Positions 35,032-43,842 of a stretch of 64,000 nucleotides of DNA are shown piece by piece; the first letter of the stretch is position 1; each line of letters starts with the position of its first letter. The stretch is from Clostridia bacterium (GTDB lineage Bacteria > Bacillota_A > Clostridia > Oscillospirales > CAG-272): positions 1-64,000 of the forward strand of contig JAFXWT010000165.1 in NCBI GenBank assembly GCA_017542695.1, written 5' to 3'. Under the pieces are notes generated by a model that searched no databases, was not told the DNA's origin, and was given only the letters and a program-made list of their open reading frames with translations. Both the position numbers and the translations under genes were made by a program.

Positions 35032-35586
35032 TCATTCGATATTGACCGATATTGAATGAACTATTCCTCCGTATGATATATCCACTTTATATTCACCCGA
35101 CGTTTCGGGCTCGAATGAAACGACATAATCGGTAACGGCGACAAAGTCGCCGTTTTCCTTTTTCGCCGTGACGACAACGGTACTCCTGTCAAATTCTTCG
35201 CCCTGCGCGTACGTCTTGTCTTTCACAACGTCGATCTTGAAATCGAGTATCATAACGCACGAGATTCGGAGCTTATATGTCGCGCTTTCGTCGCCGCGCT
35301 CGAACACGAGCACAAAGTCGTTGTCCCCGTCGAAGAGCTCAATCTCGGAATCGTTTTCAAGATAAGTCGAGAGCGTTTCGTCGGAATAAAGCGTCATTAT
35401 GCCGCCGTCGTCGCACACGATCTCATCGTACGGCGAAAAGAAATAAACGTTGACGAGCTTGCCCGATATCACGTCGCCGTCGATCGTAAACCCCTCGGGA
35501 AGTATCATCATCGGGCGGTACGCGCTCTCCCCGCATGAGATGAGAAGAAAAAGAAATATAAGCGTCATGGCGGCAAATCGTTTCAT
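35032..35586 (-). CDS. Lipoprotein with bacterial Ig-like domain
   Basis: This protein of about 184 residues starts at MKRFAAMTLIFLFLLISCGES, a lipoprotein signal ending at LLISC, with AAAGGAG eight bases upstream; the frame extends 33 codons further but without an RBS. The middle part (about 45-115) resembles a cadherin-like beta sandwich (ATYKLRISC at its end) and the C-terminal 65 residues look like a Big_3-type Ig-like domain (TYAQGEEFDRSTVVVTA, ETSGEYKVDISYGG). Role unknown, probably surface attached. It lies downstream of spoIVA on the same strand, past a terminator. Confidence 0.75.
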   Translation of the reverse strand: MKRFAAMTLIFLFLLISCGESAYRPMMILPEGFTIDGDVISGKLVNVYFFSPYDEIVCDDGGIMTLYSDETLSTYLENDSEIELFDGDNDFVLVFERGDESATYKLRISCVMILDFKIDVVKDKTYAQGEEFDRSTVVVTAKKENGDFVAVTDYVVSFEPETSGEYKVDISYGGIVHSISVNIE

Positions 35587-35650
35587 ATCGGGCTCCTTTC
35601 GGTCGGTGATGATATAAGTATAACGCGAAACGAATACGATGTCAATATCA

Positions 35651-35678
35651 AAAAATCGGCTCCGAGGAGCCGATTTTT
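35651..35678. terminator. Terminator after spoIVA
   Basis: AAAAATCGGCTCC, GA centre and the exact complement GGAGCCGATTTTT form a 13-bp stem nine bases from the spoIVA stop. On the minus strand it ends in a T-run. Confidence 0.9.
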
Positions 35679-35686
35679 CTATCAAT

Positions 35687-37159
35687 TTACAATATAATGC
35701 AAAGCAGTCCGCCGGAGCCCTCGTTTATCACCCGGCTCAGCGTTTCGCACAGTTTCTCGCGCGCATCGTCCGGCACGTGGGCGAGCTTTGTGTGTATTCC
35801 CTCGCTCACAAGATCGTAGAGCGACTTGCCGAACATATTGGTTTCCCACAGCTTCTGCGGATTTGTTTCGAATTCGGAGAGCATATAGCGCACCAGCTCC
35901 TCCGACTGTTGCTCCGTGCCGACGATCGGCGAGACCTCCGTCTTGATGTCGGCCTTTATCATGTGTATCGACGGCGCAGACGCGCGGAGCTTGACTCCGT
36001 ACCCGCCCGACTGCTTTGTGATCTGCGGCTCTTCGAGTTTTAAGTCATACACGTCGGGCACGACGATGCCGTACCCCGTTTCATTCACTTCGTCGAGCGC
36101 CGCAGCCACTTTGTCGTATTTCTTTTTCACAGACGAAAGCTCATACAGCAGCGTCATCAGCGCGCCGTCATCGGAGACGTCGAAGCCCGTCATTTCTCCG
36201 ACTATTTTATAAAACAATCCGTCGTCGAGCGCGATCTTCACCGTCGCGCGCCCTGTGCCGAGGTCGATCTTTTCGACCGTCGCGCTTTCGATGTATTCAT
36301 TTTCCCTTGCCGCTTCAAAGCACGGCGCGACGTCGCCCGTCTTTTTGACCTTCGATGCACATTCGAGAATCTTATCGGTGACGCTTTTGCGTACGGGGTG
36401 ATCTTCGGACAGCGCCGCAATGTACGGCGGGAGCGTCACCGTCGTTTCGCTGACGGGAAATTCGAGCATCACGAGGCCGAGTATATTTTTGATGTCCTCC
36501 GCGTCGAGCTCAAGACAGTTGACGAGCGCGACGGGCGCGTCGTATTTTTCTTCAAGCTCGTATGCGAGCGCCGTCGAACTCTCTGATGACGGAGAAAGGG
36601 AATTGAGCACTATCACGAACGGCTTCCCGAGCGCGCGAAGCTCGCTGACGACGCGCTCCTCGCTCGGCGCGAAGCTCTCGCGCCCGATCTCGCCGAATGA
36701 GCCGTCGCACGTAACGAGCACGCCTATCGTCGAGTGATCGGTGATGACTTTTTCGGTGCCGATCTCCGCCGCGCGCTCAAATGGCATCGGCTCCTTCGAC
36801 CACGGCGTCATAACGAGGCGCTCCGCGCCGTTTTCGATGTTGCCGACAGCGCCGTCGACCATATACCCGACGCAGTCGATCATTTTGACGAAAAGCGACG
36901 CTCCGCCGTCGAGTTTCACCTCGACTGCCGTCGCGGGAATGAATTTCGGCTCCGTCGTCGTCACCTGTCTGCCTGACGCCGACTGCGGAAGCTCGTCTTT
37001 GGCGCGCTTTTTGTCGTATTCGTCCGCGATGTTCGGTATCACGAGCGTGTCCATGAATTTTTTGATGAACGTCGATTTGCCCGTGCGCACCGGCCCGACG
37101 ACGCCGATATATATGTCGCCGCCTGTGCGCGTTTCGATATCCTTGTATATGCTCTCCAC
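35687..37159 (-). CDS. spoIVA: Stage IV sporulation protein A (spore coat morphogenetic ATPase)
   Basis: This 490-residue protein matches SpoIVA, which polymerises with ATP on the forespore surface and anchors the coat through SpoVM. The N-terminus IYKDIETRTGGDIYIGVVG and Walker A GPVRTGKST (about 22-30) are typical, as are the C-terminal residues ending in GGLLCIIL. The length equals that of the Bacillus protein (492). It starts at GTG with GGGAGG seven bases upstream. The 240 bp upstream lacks a clear sigma-A promoter; a sigma-E promoter is expected from known regulation, and CATATAC plus AATACATT words are present with slightly short spacing. Confidence 0.94.
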   Translation of the reverse strand: MESIYKDIETRTGGDIYIGVVGPVRTGKSTFIKKFMDTLVIPNIADEYDKKRAKDELPQSASGRQVTTTEPKFIPATAVEVKLDGGASLFVKMIDCVGYMVDGAVGNIENGAERLVMTPWSKEPMPFERAAEIGTEKVITDHSTIGVLVTCDGSFGEIGRESFAPSEERVVSELRALGKPFVIVLNSLSPSSESSTALAYELEEKYDAPVALVNCLELDAEDIKNILGLVMLEFPVSETTVTLPPYIAALSEDHPVRKSVTDKILECASKVKKTGDVAPCFEAARENEYIESATVEKIDLGTGRATVKIALDDGLFYKIVGEMTGFDVSDDGALMTLLYELSSVKKKYDKVAAALDEVNETGYGIVVPDVYDLKLEEPQITKQSGGYGVKLRASAPSIHMIKADIKTEVSPIVGTEQQSEELVRYMLSEFETNPQKLWETNMFGKSLYDLVSEGIHTKLAHVPDDAREKLCETLSRVINEGSGGLLCIIL

Positions 37160-37401
37160 GTTTTTTCCTCCCGAAAAATGTATTTCGGTTTATGTATATG
37201 ATGAAGGCGGCGGCATTATTACAAGGTCGGCGGTTTTATGGCATTCTTCGGGCGGACAAGGTTTTGGATCATCTTTTTCGCCGCCTGCAGAAACGCATAA
37301 TAAAAATATCCGCTTTTGATAAGTTTTCTGCCGGTTTTTCTTCCGTTTTGCCTTGATTTGTGATATAATGTATCCGAAAAAGCAAAACAGCGAGGTCGGA
37401 T

Positions 37402-38784
37402 ATGAGATACGATAAAGAAATAAAATCTATCGGCGAATATGACGTTGTGATCTGCGGCGGCGGATTCGCCGGATTCGGCGCTGCGTGCGCCGCGTCGCGC
37501 GCAGGCGCGAGAACGCTTATTATCGAGCGCGACGGTTGCCTCGGCGGCACGGGCACGAAAGCGATGGTGAACCATATCCTCGGCGCGCGCCGATTTGACG
37601 GCGACAGGATTTACACCTGCGTCGGCGGGCTGCTCGATGAAATCGAAAAACGCCTGCTTGGTGCCGACGGCGCCGTCGACGTTCATACGGTAGACGTCGA
37701 TCTGCCTCTGCAGGGGTGGTATCCGCTTCTCGGTGCGGGTATGGTGTTTGAGCCCGAAAAAATGAAACTCGTCCTCGAAGACATGGCGACGGTATACGGA
37801 GTAAATATCCTTTATATGACCGATATTATCGACGTTTTGCGCGACGGAAAACGCCTTGAAGGAGTCGTCGTACACAACAAAAGCGGACTGTCGATCATCG
37901 GCGGCAAATATTTCGTCGACGCAACGGGCGACGCCGATATATGCCGTATGTTCGGGTGTTCTGTCAAAAAAGGCGACGAGGACGGCGGGATGTCCGCCGC
38001 GTCGCTCGAAATGCACGTCGAGGGCGTCGACGCGGACGAACTCACAAACTATATGCGTAAAACGCGCGACGTGCGCTTCAGAAAACTCATCGCGCCGCTG
38101 AAAGAGTCGGGCGAATGGGACTTTCCGTACGAAATATTCATCTCCGTGCAGATGACGCGCCCCGACGTTTTTATGATAAATACGATCCGTCAGGTCGGTG
38201 TGGACGGCACAAACGCCGATTCCGTCACGCGCGCGATCATCGACGGCAGACGCGAAAACTTCAAACTTCTGAAAATAATGCGCGCGCACTTCCCCGGATT
38301 TTCAAATGCGCAGATACGTCAGATCGGGCAGACAGTCGGTATACGCGAAACGTATCGCCTTTGCGGCGAGTACGTTCTGACGACGGACGATCTGATCACT
38401 GCGAAAGATTTTGACGACGGGATAGCTCTTTCGGCGTATCACTGGGATATGCCGAACCCGAAAAAACCGAGCGACCAGCCGTTTGTAAATGTCAGATGCG
38501 CCTCGCCGTATACGCAGATACCGTATCGCTCACTCATTCCGCGCGAGGCGGAAAACGTCATCGTCGTCGGGCGGTGCGTCAGCGCCGAGCGCGAAGTGCT
38601 CGGCCCCGTGCGCGTCATGGCTCCGTGCGTCGCAATGGGCGAGGCGGCGGGCGTCGCCGCGTCGGTAGTTCTTGCCGACGGGCGCGCGTTCAAAGACGCC
38701 GACGTCGGAAAAATACGCGCCGGGATAAAGGCGCGCGGCGGTTACGTCGACAGAGCCGACGTGACGTATGAGTTGATAAAATAA
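37402..38784 (+). CDS. FAD-dependent oxidoreductase (PF12831 type)
   Basis: This 460-residue protein has an N-terminal FAD-binding Rossmann segment VVICGGGFAGFGAACAASRA (residues 15-34), GCLGGTGTKAMVNH, VDATGDADICRMFG (about 175) and a C-terminal FAD motif VVGRCVSAEREVLGPVRVM. These mark the FAD_oxidored family, whose members occur in sugar and secondary metabolite operons with poorly known substrates. There is no signal peptide. It has a possible -10 TATAAT about 35 bp upstream and stands alone between spoIVA (divergent) and a terminator. Confidence 0.85.
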   Translation: MRYDKEIKSIGEYDVVICGGGFAGFGAACAASRAGARTLIIERDGCLGGTGTKAMVNHILGARRFDGDRIYTCVGGLLDEIEKRLLGADGAVDVHTVDVDLPLQGWYPLLGAGMVFEPEKMKLVLEDMATVYGVNILYMTDIIDVLRDGKRLEGVVVHNKSGLSIIGGKYFVDATGDADICRMFGCSVKKGDEDGGMSAASLEMHVEGVDADELTNYMRKTRDVRFRKLIAPLKESGEWDFPYEIFISVQMTRPDVFMINTIRQVGVDGTNADSVTRAIIDGRRENFKLLKIMRAHFPGFSNAQIRQIGQTVGIRETYRLCGEYVLTTDDLITAKDFDDGIALSAYHWDMPNPKKPSDQPFVNVRCASPYTQIPYRSLIPREAENVIVVGRCVSAEREVLGPVRVMAPCVAMGEAAGVAASVVLADGRAFKDADVGKIRAGIKARGGYVDRADVTYELIK

Positions 38785-38785
38785 G

Positions 38786-38811
38786 AAAAAGTCCGCTTTC
38801 GCGGACTTTTT
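38786..38811. terminator. Bidirectional terminator after the FAD oxidoreductase
   Basis: AAAAAGTCCGC TTTC GCGGACTTTTT lies between convergent genes and has T-runs on both strands. Confidence 0.9.
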
Positions 38812-38824
38812 GAAAATCGACTTT

Positions 38825-39157
38825 CTAATCTTTTTTGAAACTTTTGACGCTCCATTCGGAATTTATCGCTTCAATTTCAATTGTGTATGTGACGTCTTCA
38901 ATATAGTAAACGCCGTTGAAAAAACCGGAGCCGTCTTTTTTGTTGAAATCTGCACGGTATCCTTTCAATTTGTAATTGAAATTTTCTCCGTACTCTTCAA
39001 TTAAGAGTTCATTTGTTTTGATATAATCGTCTGAAAAAGCGATAGCCTCTTTCATCCAATCAGGCTTGTAAAACCTGATGTATCGTGACAAAAACACACC
39101 GCCTACACCAATCAAAACAATAAGAATGACAAGAATAATAACGACAGGCTTTTTCAT
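38825..39157 (-). CDS. Small single-pass membrane protein of unknown function
   Basis: This 110-residue protein has one N-terminal membrane helix (VVIILVILIVLIGVGGVFLS, about 5-24) and an external domain of about 80 residues rich in Tyr, Asp and Lys (for example NFNYKLKGYRADFNKKDGSG). I do not recognise a family. It is AT-richer than its neighbours. It begins seven bases after the SGNH hydrolase gene ends and has a weak RBS (GTGAG), so it is probably expressed with that gene. Confidence 0.65.
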   Translation of the reverse strand: MKKPVVIILVILIVLIGVGGVFLSRYIRFYKPDWMKEAIAFSDDYIKTNELLIEEYGENFNYKLKGYRADFNKKDGSGFFNGVYYIEDVTYTIEIEAINSEWSVKSFKKD

Positions 39158-39164
39158 AAAAATC

Positions 39165-39806
39165 TCACTTCTTCATCACTTCCGCCCAGGCGGGACTTTC
39201 GAGTATCGTCTGCGCGATGATCTGCTTGCCGATCGCTTTCGGGTGGACTCTGTCGCCCGAAACGACGTACGACGACACCTTTGAAATGTAGTCGTCGAAC
39301 ACGCTCTGCACGTCGATGTAGTGGAGCGAATACTTCTTCGCAAGCTCGCGGAGAACGCCGTTGAGCACGTCGCACTTCGCTCTCATTGGGTCTTCCTTGT
39401 AAAGCTCAAGGAAATAAGGCGAAACGAGCACGGGCGTTTCTCCTATGTCGAGTGCGCCCTTTATCATGTATTCCATATTGTCGCGGTATTCGTCAACGCT
39501 CGGCGCCTGGACTCCGAGAACGGGATCTTCAAATTCGCGCCAGCAGTCGTTTATGCCGATCATTATGAACAGATAATCGGCGGGATAAGCGAGCACCTCG
39601 CTCTCAAAGCGCGCGCGGAGCTGTCTGCTCGTGTCGCCGCTTGTCGCCGTGTTCATGATTTTGACGTTTGCCCTCGGGTCTTTCGCCCACATCTGAACGA
39701 AAATATTGCCGACATAGCTGTCGCCGAGCATTCCCGCCTTGTCGCCGACGGGGCGTGCGCGGCCGACGTCCGTTATGCTGTCGCCCGTAAACATTACACT
39801 TTTCAT
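39165..39806 (-). CDS. SGNH/GDSL-type hydrolase (esterase)
   Basis: This 213-residue protein has the SGNH blocks: FTGDSITDVGRA (catalytic Ser, residue 9), TSGDTSRQL (Gly), IGINDCWREF (Asn) and SGDRVHPKAIG (Asp-His, about 187-190). Such enzymes act as acetyl-esterases on polysaccharides, as lipases or as thioesterases. There is no signal peptide, so an intracellular esterase acting on acetylated sugars is plausible. RBS AAAGGAG precedes it. Confidence 0.9.
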   Translation of the reverse strand: MKSVMFTGDSITDVGRARPVGDKAGMLGDSYVGNIFVQMWAKDPRANVKIMNTATSGDTSRQLRARFESEVLAYPADYLFIMIGINDCWREFEDPVLGVQAPSVDEYRDNMEYMIKGALDIGETPVLVSPYFLELYKEDPMRAKCDVLNGVLRELAKKYSLHYIDVQSVFDDYISKVSSYVVSGDRVHPKAIGKQIIAQTILESPAWAEVMKK

Positions 39807-39824
39807 CTTTTTTCTCCTTTTGAA

Positions 39825-39848
39825 ACGGCGCCGCTTTTGCGGCGCCGT
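39825..39848. terminator. Terminator between EF-G-like and SGNH genes
   Basis: ACGGCGCCGC TTTT GCGGCGCCGT forms a 10-bp GC-rich stem 13 bases after the EF-G-like stop (minus strand). It separates that gene from the SGNH gene. Confidence 0.75.
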
Positions 39849-39860
39849 ATTTAATGTTGA

Positions 39861-41942
39861 TTATTCTTCGTCTGCGTTTGCCTTTGCGTCCGCGATGATC
39901 TTTTCCGCAACGTTAGCCGGAACGTCCTCGTAACGCTCGAACTTCATCGTGTAGTAGCCGCGTCCCTGCGTGATGGCGCGGAGCTGGATAGCGAAGTCGG
40001 ACATTTCGGCGATCGGAGCTTCCGCCTCGAGCACCTGCTCGCCCTTGCGTTCCGTCGGAGTCATACCCATAACTCTGCCGCGGCGCTTTGTGAACGCGCT
40101 CATTATATCGCCTATCATATCGGACGGAGCGTAGACCTTGACGCTTGCGACCGGCTCGAGAAGAACGGGGTTCGCCTTTGCGAGACCTTCCTTATAAGCG
40201 AGGTTGGCAGCGATCTTAAACGCCATTTCGGACGAGTCTACGTCGTGGTACGAGCCGTCGTAGAGGTTCGCGTGGAGGTTGACGACGGGATATCCCGCGA
40301 GAACGCCCTTCTGCATTGCCTCGAGAAGTCCCTTCTCGACTGCGGGGTGGAAGTTCTTCGGAACCGTACCGCCGACGACGGAAACTTCAAATTCAAGACC
40401 TTCTGCTTCGCCAGGGCTGAACTTGATCTTGACGTCGCCGTACTGACCGTGACCGCCGGACTGTTTCTTGTGCTTGCCCTGAACGTCGGAACGACCTCTG
40501 ATCGTCTCGCGGTATGCGACCTTCGGCTGACCGAGCTCGACGGAAACGCCGAATCTCGATTTCAGTCTCGACGTTACGACGTCGAGCTGGATGTCGCCCT
40601 GACCGGAAATGAGCATCTGCTTCGTTTCGGGGTTGTTTTCGTATTTCAGCGTCGGATCTTCATCAATGAGGCGCGCGATACCCTGCGATATTTTGTCCTC
40701 TTCGCCCTTGCCGCTCGAGACGATGGATCTCTGGTAGAACGATTCTGGATATACAATCTTCTTGAACGACTTGTCAAGTCCGCCCGCTGTGAGCGTGTCG
40801 TTCGTGTTAGTGTTGGCGAGCTTTGTCGTCATGCCGATGTCGCCCATTGCGAGCGAGTCGACCTCTGTTTGCTTTTTGCCGCAGATCGTATAGATGTGAG
40901 AGAATTTCTCCGTCTGACCTGTTGTGAGATTCTTCATATCTGTGCCCGTTTTGAGCTCGCCCGACATGACCTTGAAGAACGAGATCTTTCCGAACTGATC
41001 GGCGACGGTTTTGAAAACGAATATCGAAGCCGCGCCGTTTTCGCTGACAGCAAGCTCTTCTTCCTTGCCCTCGTCGTCAATGACGATCTCCGCTTTGTGA
41101 TGGAGCGGGCTCGGGAACGTGTCTACGATTATATCCATAAGCGTGGGGATGCCGCAAAGGTTCGTCGCGGAGCCGGCAAGTACGGGAGCGATAGCGCCCG
41201 TGCGAACGCCCTCGTGAACGGCGTTTGCGATCTCTTCGCGCGTGATCGAATCGGGATCATCAAAGTATTTTTCCATAAGCTCTTCGCTCGTGCCGGCAAC
41301 CGTTTCGAGAAGTTCGCCACGGAAGTTTTCGATGCGATCGTTGTTCTCGGCGGGAATGTCGACCGATTTAGTTTCCATACCCTTGCCGAAGCCGACCGTG
41401 TGCATATCGAGAAGGTCGACAAGTCCGACGATCTTTCCGCCGTCTGTTATCGGAACAACGAGCGGGCAGACAGACGAGCCGAACATTTCGCGGAGCTGTT
41501 CGAATACGTGATCGAATCTCGCCTCGGGATCGTCACATTTGTTGATAAAGAATGCGCGCGGCGTGTTCGTGTCCGTTACGTTTCTCCAAGCGATCTCGGT
41601 TCCGACCTCAACGCCTGCCTTCGCGTTTACTACGATGAGCGCGGAACCGGTTACGCGGAGCGCTTGAGCGACTTCGCCAGAGAAATCAAGATATCCGGGA
41701 GCGTCGATGACATTGATCTTCGTGCCGTTGTAATTTACGGGCGCGATAGCTGCGGAAAGCGAGAATCCTCTCTTTATTTCCTCCGCGTCGTAATCGCAGA
41801 CGGTGTTCCCGTCCGTCGGATTTCCGAGACGGTCTGTTCCTTTCGTAAGATAGAGCATCGCCTCGGCTATCGAGGTCTTACCGTCGGCGCTGTGGCCGAG
41901 AAGACATACATTTCTGATGTCTTTTGAAAGAACTTTTGCCAT
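39861..41942 (-). CDS. EF-G-like translational GTPase (FusA2-type paralogue)
   Basis: This 693-residue protein has all five EF-G domains: GTPase with G1 GHSADGKTS (about 16-24), G3 DAPGYLDF (about 80) and G4 NKCD (about 134), then domain II, III (SGQGDIQLDVVTSRL), IV (KKQSGGHGQYGDVKI) and V (MTPTERKGEQVLEAEAP). Canonical EF-G has DTPGH; here Tyr replaces the catalytic His, and G1 is also atypical. This pattern marks the EF-G-like group (EF-G2) found beside a true FusA in many Bacillota; its role in translation is not settled. It has its own promoter and is divergent from the DUF1858 gene. Confidence 0.9.
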   Translation of the reverse strand: MAKVLSKDIRNVCLLGHSADGKTSIAEAMLYLTKGTDRLGNPTDGNTVCDYDAEEIKRGFSLSAAIAPVNYNGTKINVIDAPGYLDFSGEVAQALRVTGSALIVVNAKAGVEVGTEIAWRNVTDTNTPRAFFINKCDDPEARFDHVFEQLREMFGSSVCPLVVPITDGGKIVGLVDLLDMHTVGFGKGMETKSVDIPAENNDRIENFRGELLETVAGTSEELMEKYFDDPDSITREEIANAVHEGVRTGAIAPVLAGSATNLCGIPTLMDIIVDTFPSPLHHKAEIVIDDEGKEEELAVSENGAASIFVFKTVADQFGKISFFKVMSGELKTGTDMKNLTTGQTEKFSHIYTICGKKQTEVDSLAMGDIGMTTKLANTNTNDTLTAGGLDKSFKKIVYPESFYQRSIVSSGKGEEDKISQGIARLIDEDPTLKYENNPETKQMLISGQGDIQLDVVTSRLKSRFGVSVELGQPKVAYRETIRGRSDVQGKHKKQSGGHGQYGDVKIKFSPGEAEGLEFEVSVVGGTVPKNFHPAVEKGLLEAMQKGVLAGYPVVNLHANLYDGSYHDVDSSEMAFKIAANLAYKEGLAKANPVLLEPVASVKVYAPSDMIGDIMSAFTKRRGRVMGMTPTERKGEQVLEAEAPIAEMSDFAIQLRAITQGRGYYTMKFERYEDVPANVAEKIIADAKANADEE

Positions 41943-41999
41943 GTATTTTCTCCTTTGATGTTATTTTTGATGGTTACTGAAATTAAGCGCTACATGTAT

Positions 42000-42028
42000 A
42001 TTATATATTTTTTACCTATTGTAATCAA
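42000..42028 (-). promoter_or_regulatory. Predicted sigma-A promoter of the EF-G-like gene
   Basis: On the minus strand TTGATT (42023-42028) and TATAAT (42000-42005) are 17 bp apart, about 58 bp before the start codon. Confidence 0.75.
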
Positions 42029-42155
42029 GGGGCAAGGGAGATTTTTCAAATGTCAAATACATAGAAAAAAAGCGGCGTAATTTGTGATTTTTTCACAATA
42101 AATCACCGTTTTGCCCATGTTTTACATAAAAACACGGCAACTTACAATTATTTCG

Positions 42156-42184
42156 TTGACTTTTCGGCGTCAAGAGGTTATAAT
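42156..42184 (+). promoter_or_regulatory. Predicted sigma-A promoter of the DUF1858 gene
   Basis: TTGACT (42156-42161) and TATAAT (42179-42184) are 17 bp apart, 34 bp before the ATG. Confidence 0.8.
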
Positions 42185-42218
42185 AATATCGTTAAAAATA
42201 ATCACGGAGGATGGAAAA

Positions 42219-42422
42219 ATGGAAGTAACGAAAGACAGCGTTATCGGCGACGTTCTCGACTACGATATCGACACGGCGCAGTTTTTCTTTGAGATCGGTA
42301 TGCACTGCCTCGGATGCCCCGCGTCTCGCGGAGAAAGCATCGAAATGGCGTGCGCCGTTCACGGCACCGACCCCGACGAGCTCGTTGAGAAGATCAACGC
42401 GTTCCTCGCCGCAAAGAAATAA
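42219..42422 (+). CDS. DUF1858 protein (hybrid-cluster-associated redox disulfide domain)
   Basis: This 67-residue protein matches DUF1858: VTKDSVIGDVLDYDIDTAQF, then IGMHCLGCPASRGESIE with the CLGC pair (about residues 30-33) that may form a redox disulfide or bind metal, and a helical end. It is often found alone or fused to iron-sulfur or hybrid-cluster proteins in anaerobes; the function is unproven. The ATG at 42219 has GGAGG upstream; the longer frame to 42111 runs through the promoter. Confidence 0.9.
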   Translation: MEVTKDSVIGDVLDYDIDTAQFFFEIGMHCLGCPASRGESIEMACAVHGTDPDELVEKINAFLAAKK

Positions 42423-42425
42423 GAA

Positions 42426-42462
42426 AAAATACCCTCTTTGTCAAGGGGGTATTTTGCTTTTT
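42426..42462 (+). terminator. Terminator after the DUF1858 gene
   Basis: AAAATACCC and GGGTATTTT form the stem around a 12-nt loop, followed by GCTTTTTT. Confidence 0.8.
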
Positions 42463-42473
42463 TATGATTTGTA

Positions 42474-42502
42474 TTGACAAATCCGCCGTTTAATGATATC
42501 AT
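42474..42502 (+). promoter_or_regulatory. Predicted sigma-A promoter of the zinc-ribbon protein-trmK operon
   Basis: TTGACA (42474-42479) and TATCAT (42497-42502) are 17 bp apart, 27 bp before the ATG. Confidence 0.75.
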
Positions 42503-42529
42503 AATGATATCAACAGCAAGGAGATATTT

Positions 42530-43135
42530 ATGAAATATAATCTTCCAGAAGACTTGAGAGCGTTTAATCCAAAAATTTCAAAAAAGATTTTGCGGCTTAT
42601 TATCCGACTCGTAATAACGGAAGCCGCGTGTATTTTCGTGAGTTGGCTCTTAAAGAACTATATACCTCCGGATCCGACAGCAAAAACGATTTATTATGTC
42701 GTGATCGGCATCGCCGCTGTTGCTTGCGTAATAAGCATCTTCTTTGAAAAAGCGCCCGACATTACATACGCAGGCACGATCGAGGACGTAAAAGTCAAAG
42801 CAAAAACAAAAAGCGAAACGCCCGAAAAACCGACGATCGAAACACTTTATACGGTTTGCAGCATCGAACTTTTTGTCCGTAGTCCCGACAATGCGGCGCG
42901 CTGGATAAACGCGGCGACTTACAAATCAAAAGACATCGAACAGAATAAAATCGAAAAGTTCAAAGTGGGCGCGGAAGTTTTTCACCTCTGCGGAACGAAA
43001 ACGTCCGTCATTTTCCCGACTGACAGCGACAATACCGTAACGTGCGCCGTCTGCGGAACGACAAACCCGAAAGAAGAGGAAAAATGCAGCGCCTGCGGAC
43101 ACACGCTGATAAAATCGCTCACACAAATCACATGA
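42530..43135 (+). CDS. Membrane protein with C-terminal zinc ribbon, unknown function
   Basis: This 201-residue protein has two membrane helices (about 20-42 and 55-72), a middle beta-rich region (about 80-160) and a C-terminal zinc ribbon CAVCGTTN with CSACGHT (about 171-193). The family is unknown to me; the order resembles small clostridial proteins with a C-terminal double-zinc-ribbon half. RBS AAGGAG precedes the ATG. Its stop overlaps the trmK start (ATGA). Confidence 0.75.
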   Translation: MKYNLPEDLRAFNPKISKKILRLIIRLVITEAACIFVSWLLKNYIPPDPTAKTIYYVVIGIAAVACVISIFFEKAPDITYAGTIEDVKVKAKTKSETPEKPTIETLYTVCSIELFVRSPDNAARWINAATYKSKDIEQNKIEKFKVGAEVFHLCGTKTSVIFPTDSDNTVTCAVCGTTNPKEEEKCSACGHTLIKSLTQIT

Positions 43136-43842
43136 ACACACAAAAACTCATGCCGCGCCTTTATGACGTCGCATCGCTCGCCGGTGGCGGCTTTGTCGCC
43201 GACGTCGGCACGGATCACGCTTTTTTGCCGATATATCTTATCGAATCCCGCAAAGCGACGCGCGCGCTGGCTACCGATATCAGGCGGGCGCCGCTCGCCC
43301 GCGCGAAAGAAAACATCGCCGCCCGCGGACTTGCCGACAAGATCGAAACGATGCTGACGGGCGGGCTCGACGGGCTTGAAAAATACCCGCTCGACTGTAT
43401 CGTCATAGCCGGAATGGGCGGGCTGAATATCATTGAAATTCTCTCGGCGGCGGTTTTTGTCCGCGAGAGGAAAACGCGCCTCGTCCTCCAGCCGATGCAG
43501 AACGTGACGGAGCTGCGCCGTTATCTTGCGTGCGAGGGATTTAACGTCGAAAAAGAGCTTATCACGATCGAGGACGATAAAGTCTATCAAATTATGAGCG
43601 CGGTTTACGACGGCGAGGCGCGCACGCTCACTCCCGTCGAGGAACTGCTCGGCGCGTACAACATCAAGCACAAAAGCGATCGTCCGCGCGAGTTTATCGC
43701 GCTGTGTGAAAGGCAGGTATCGTCGCTCGACGCGCGTATAAACGGACTCGAAACGGCTCGCCGAGACGCATCGCGCGAGCGAGAGATCAGAAAAATCATC
43801 GAAAACGAAAAAACCGAAGCGGAGGCACTATGTCAAATGTAA
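43132..43842 (+). CDS. trmK: tRNA (adenine(22)-N1)-methyltransferase TrmK
   Basis: This protein of about 236 residues is a class I SAM-dependent methyltransferase that makes m1A22 in tRNA. It has VADVGTDHAFLPIYLI (about 21-36, SAM site), ATDIRRAPLARAKENI and VIAGMGGLNIIEIL (about 98-111), all diagnostic of TrmK (B. subtilis YqfN). The start overlaps the upstream stop; the frame is open further back only within the other gene. It overlaps the Nif3-like gene by 13 bases, the usual partner in Bacillota. Confidence 0.93.
   Translation: MNTQKLMPRLYDVASLAGGGFVADVGTDHAFLPIYLIESRKATRALATDIRRAPLARAKENIAARGLADKIETMLTGGLDGLEKYPLDCIVIAGMGGLNIIEILSAAVFVRERKTRLVLQPMQNVTELRRYLACEGFNVEKELITIEDDKVYQIMSAVYDGEARTLTPVEELLGAYNIKHKSDRPREFIALCERQVSSLDARINGLETARRDASREREIRKIIENEKTEAEALCQM

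Noticed and set aside
40245..41927. 560-codon open frame on the plus strand inside the EF-G-like gene
   Set aside because: Shadow of the minus-strand gene; no RBS, no motif, and its translation lacks any domain pattern.
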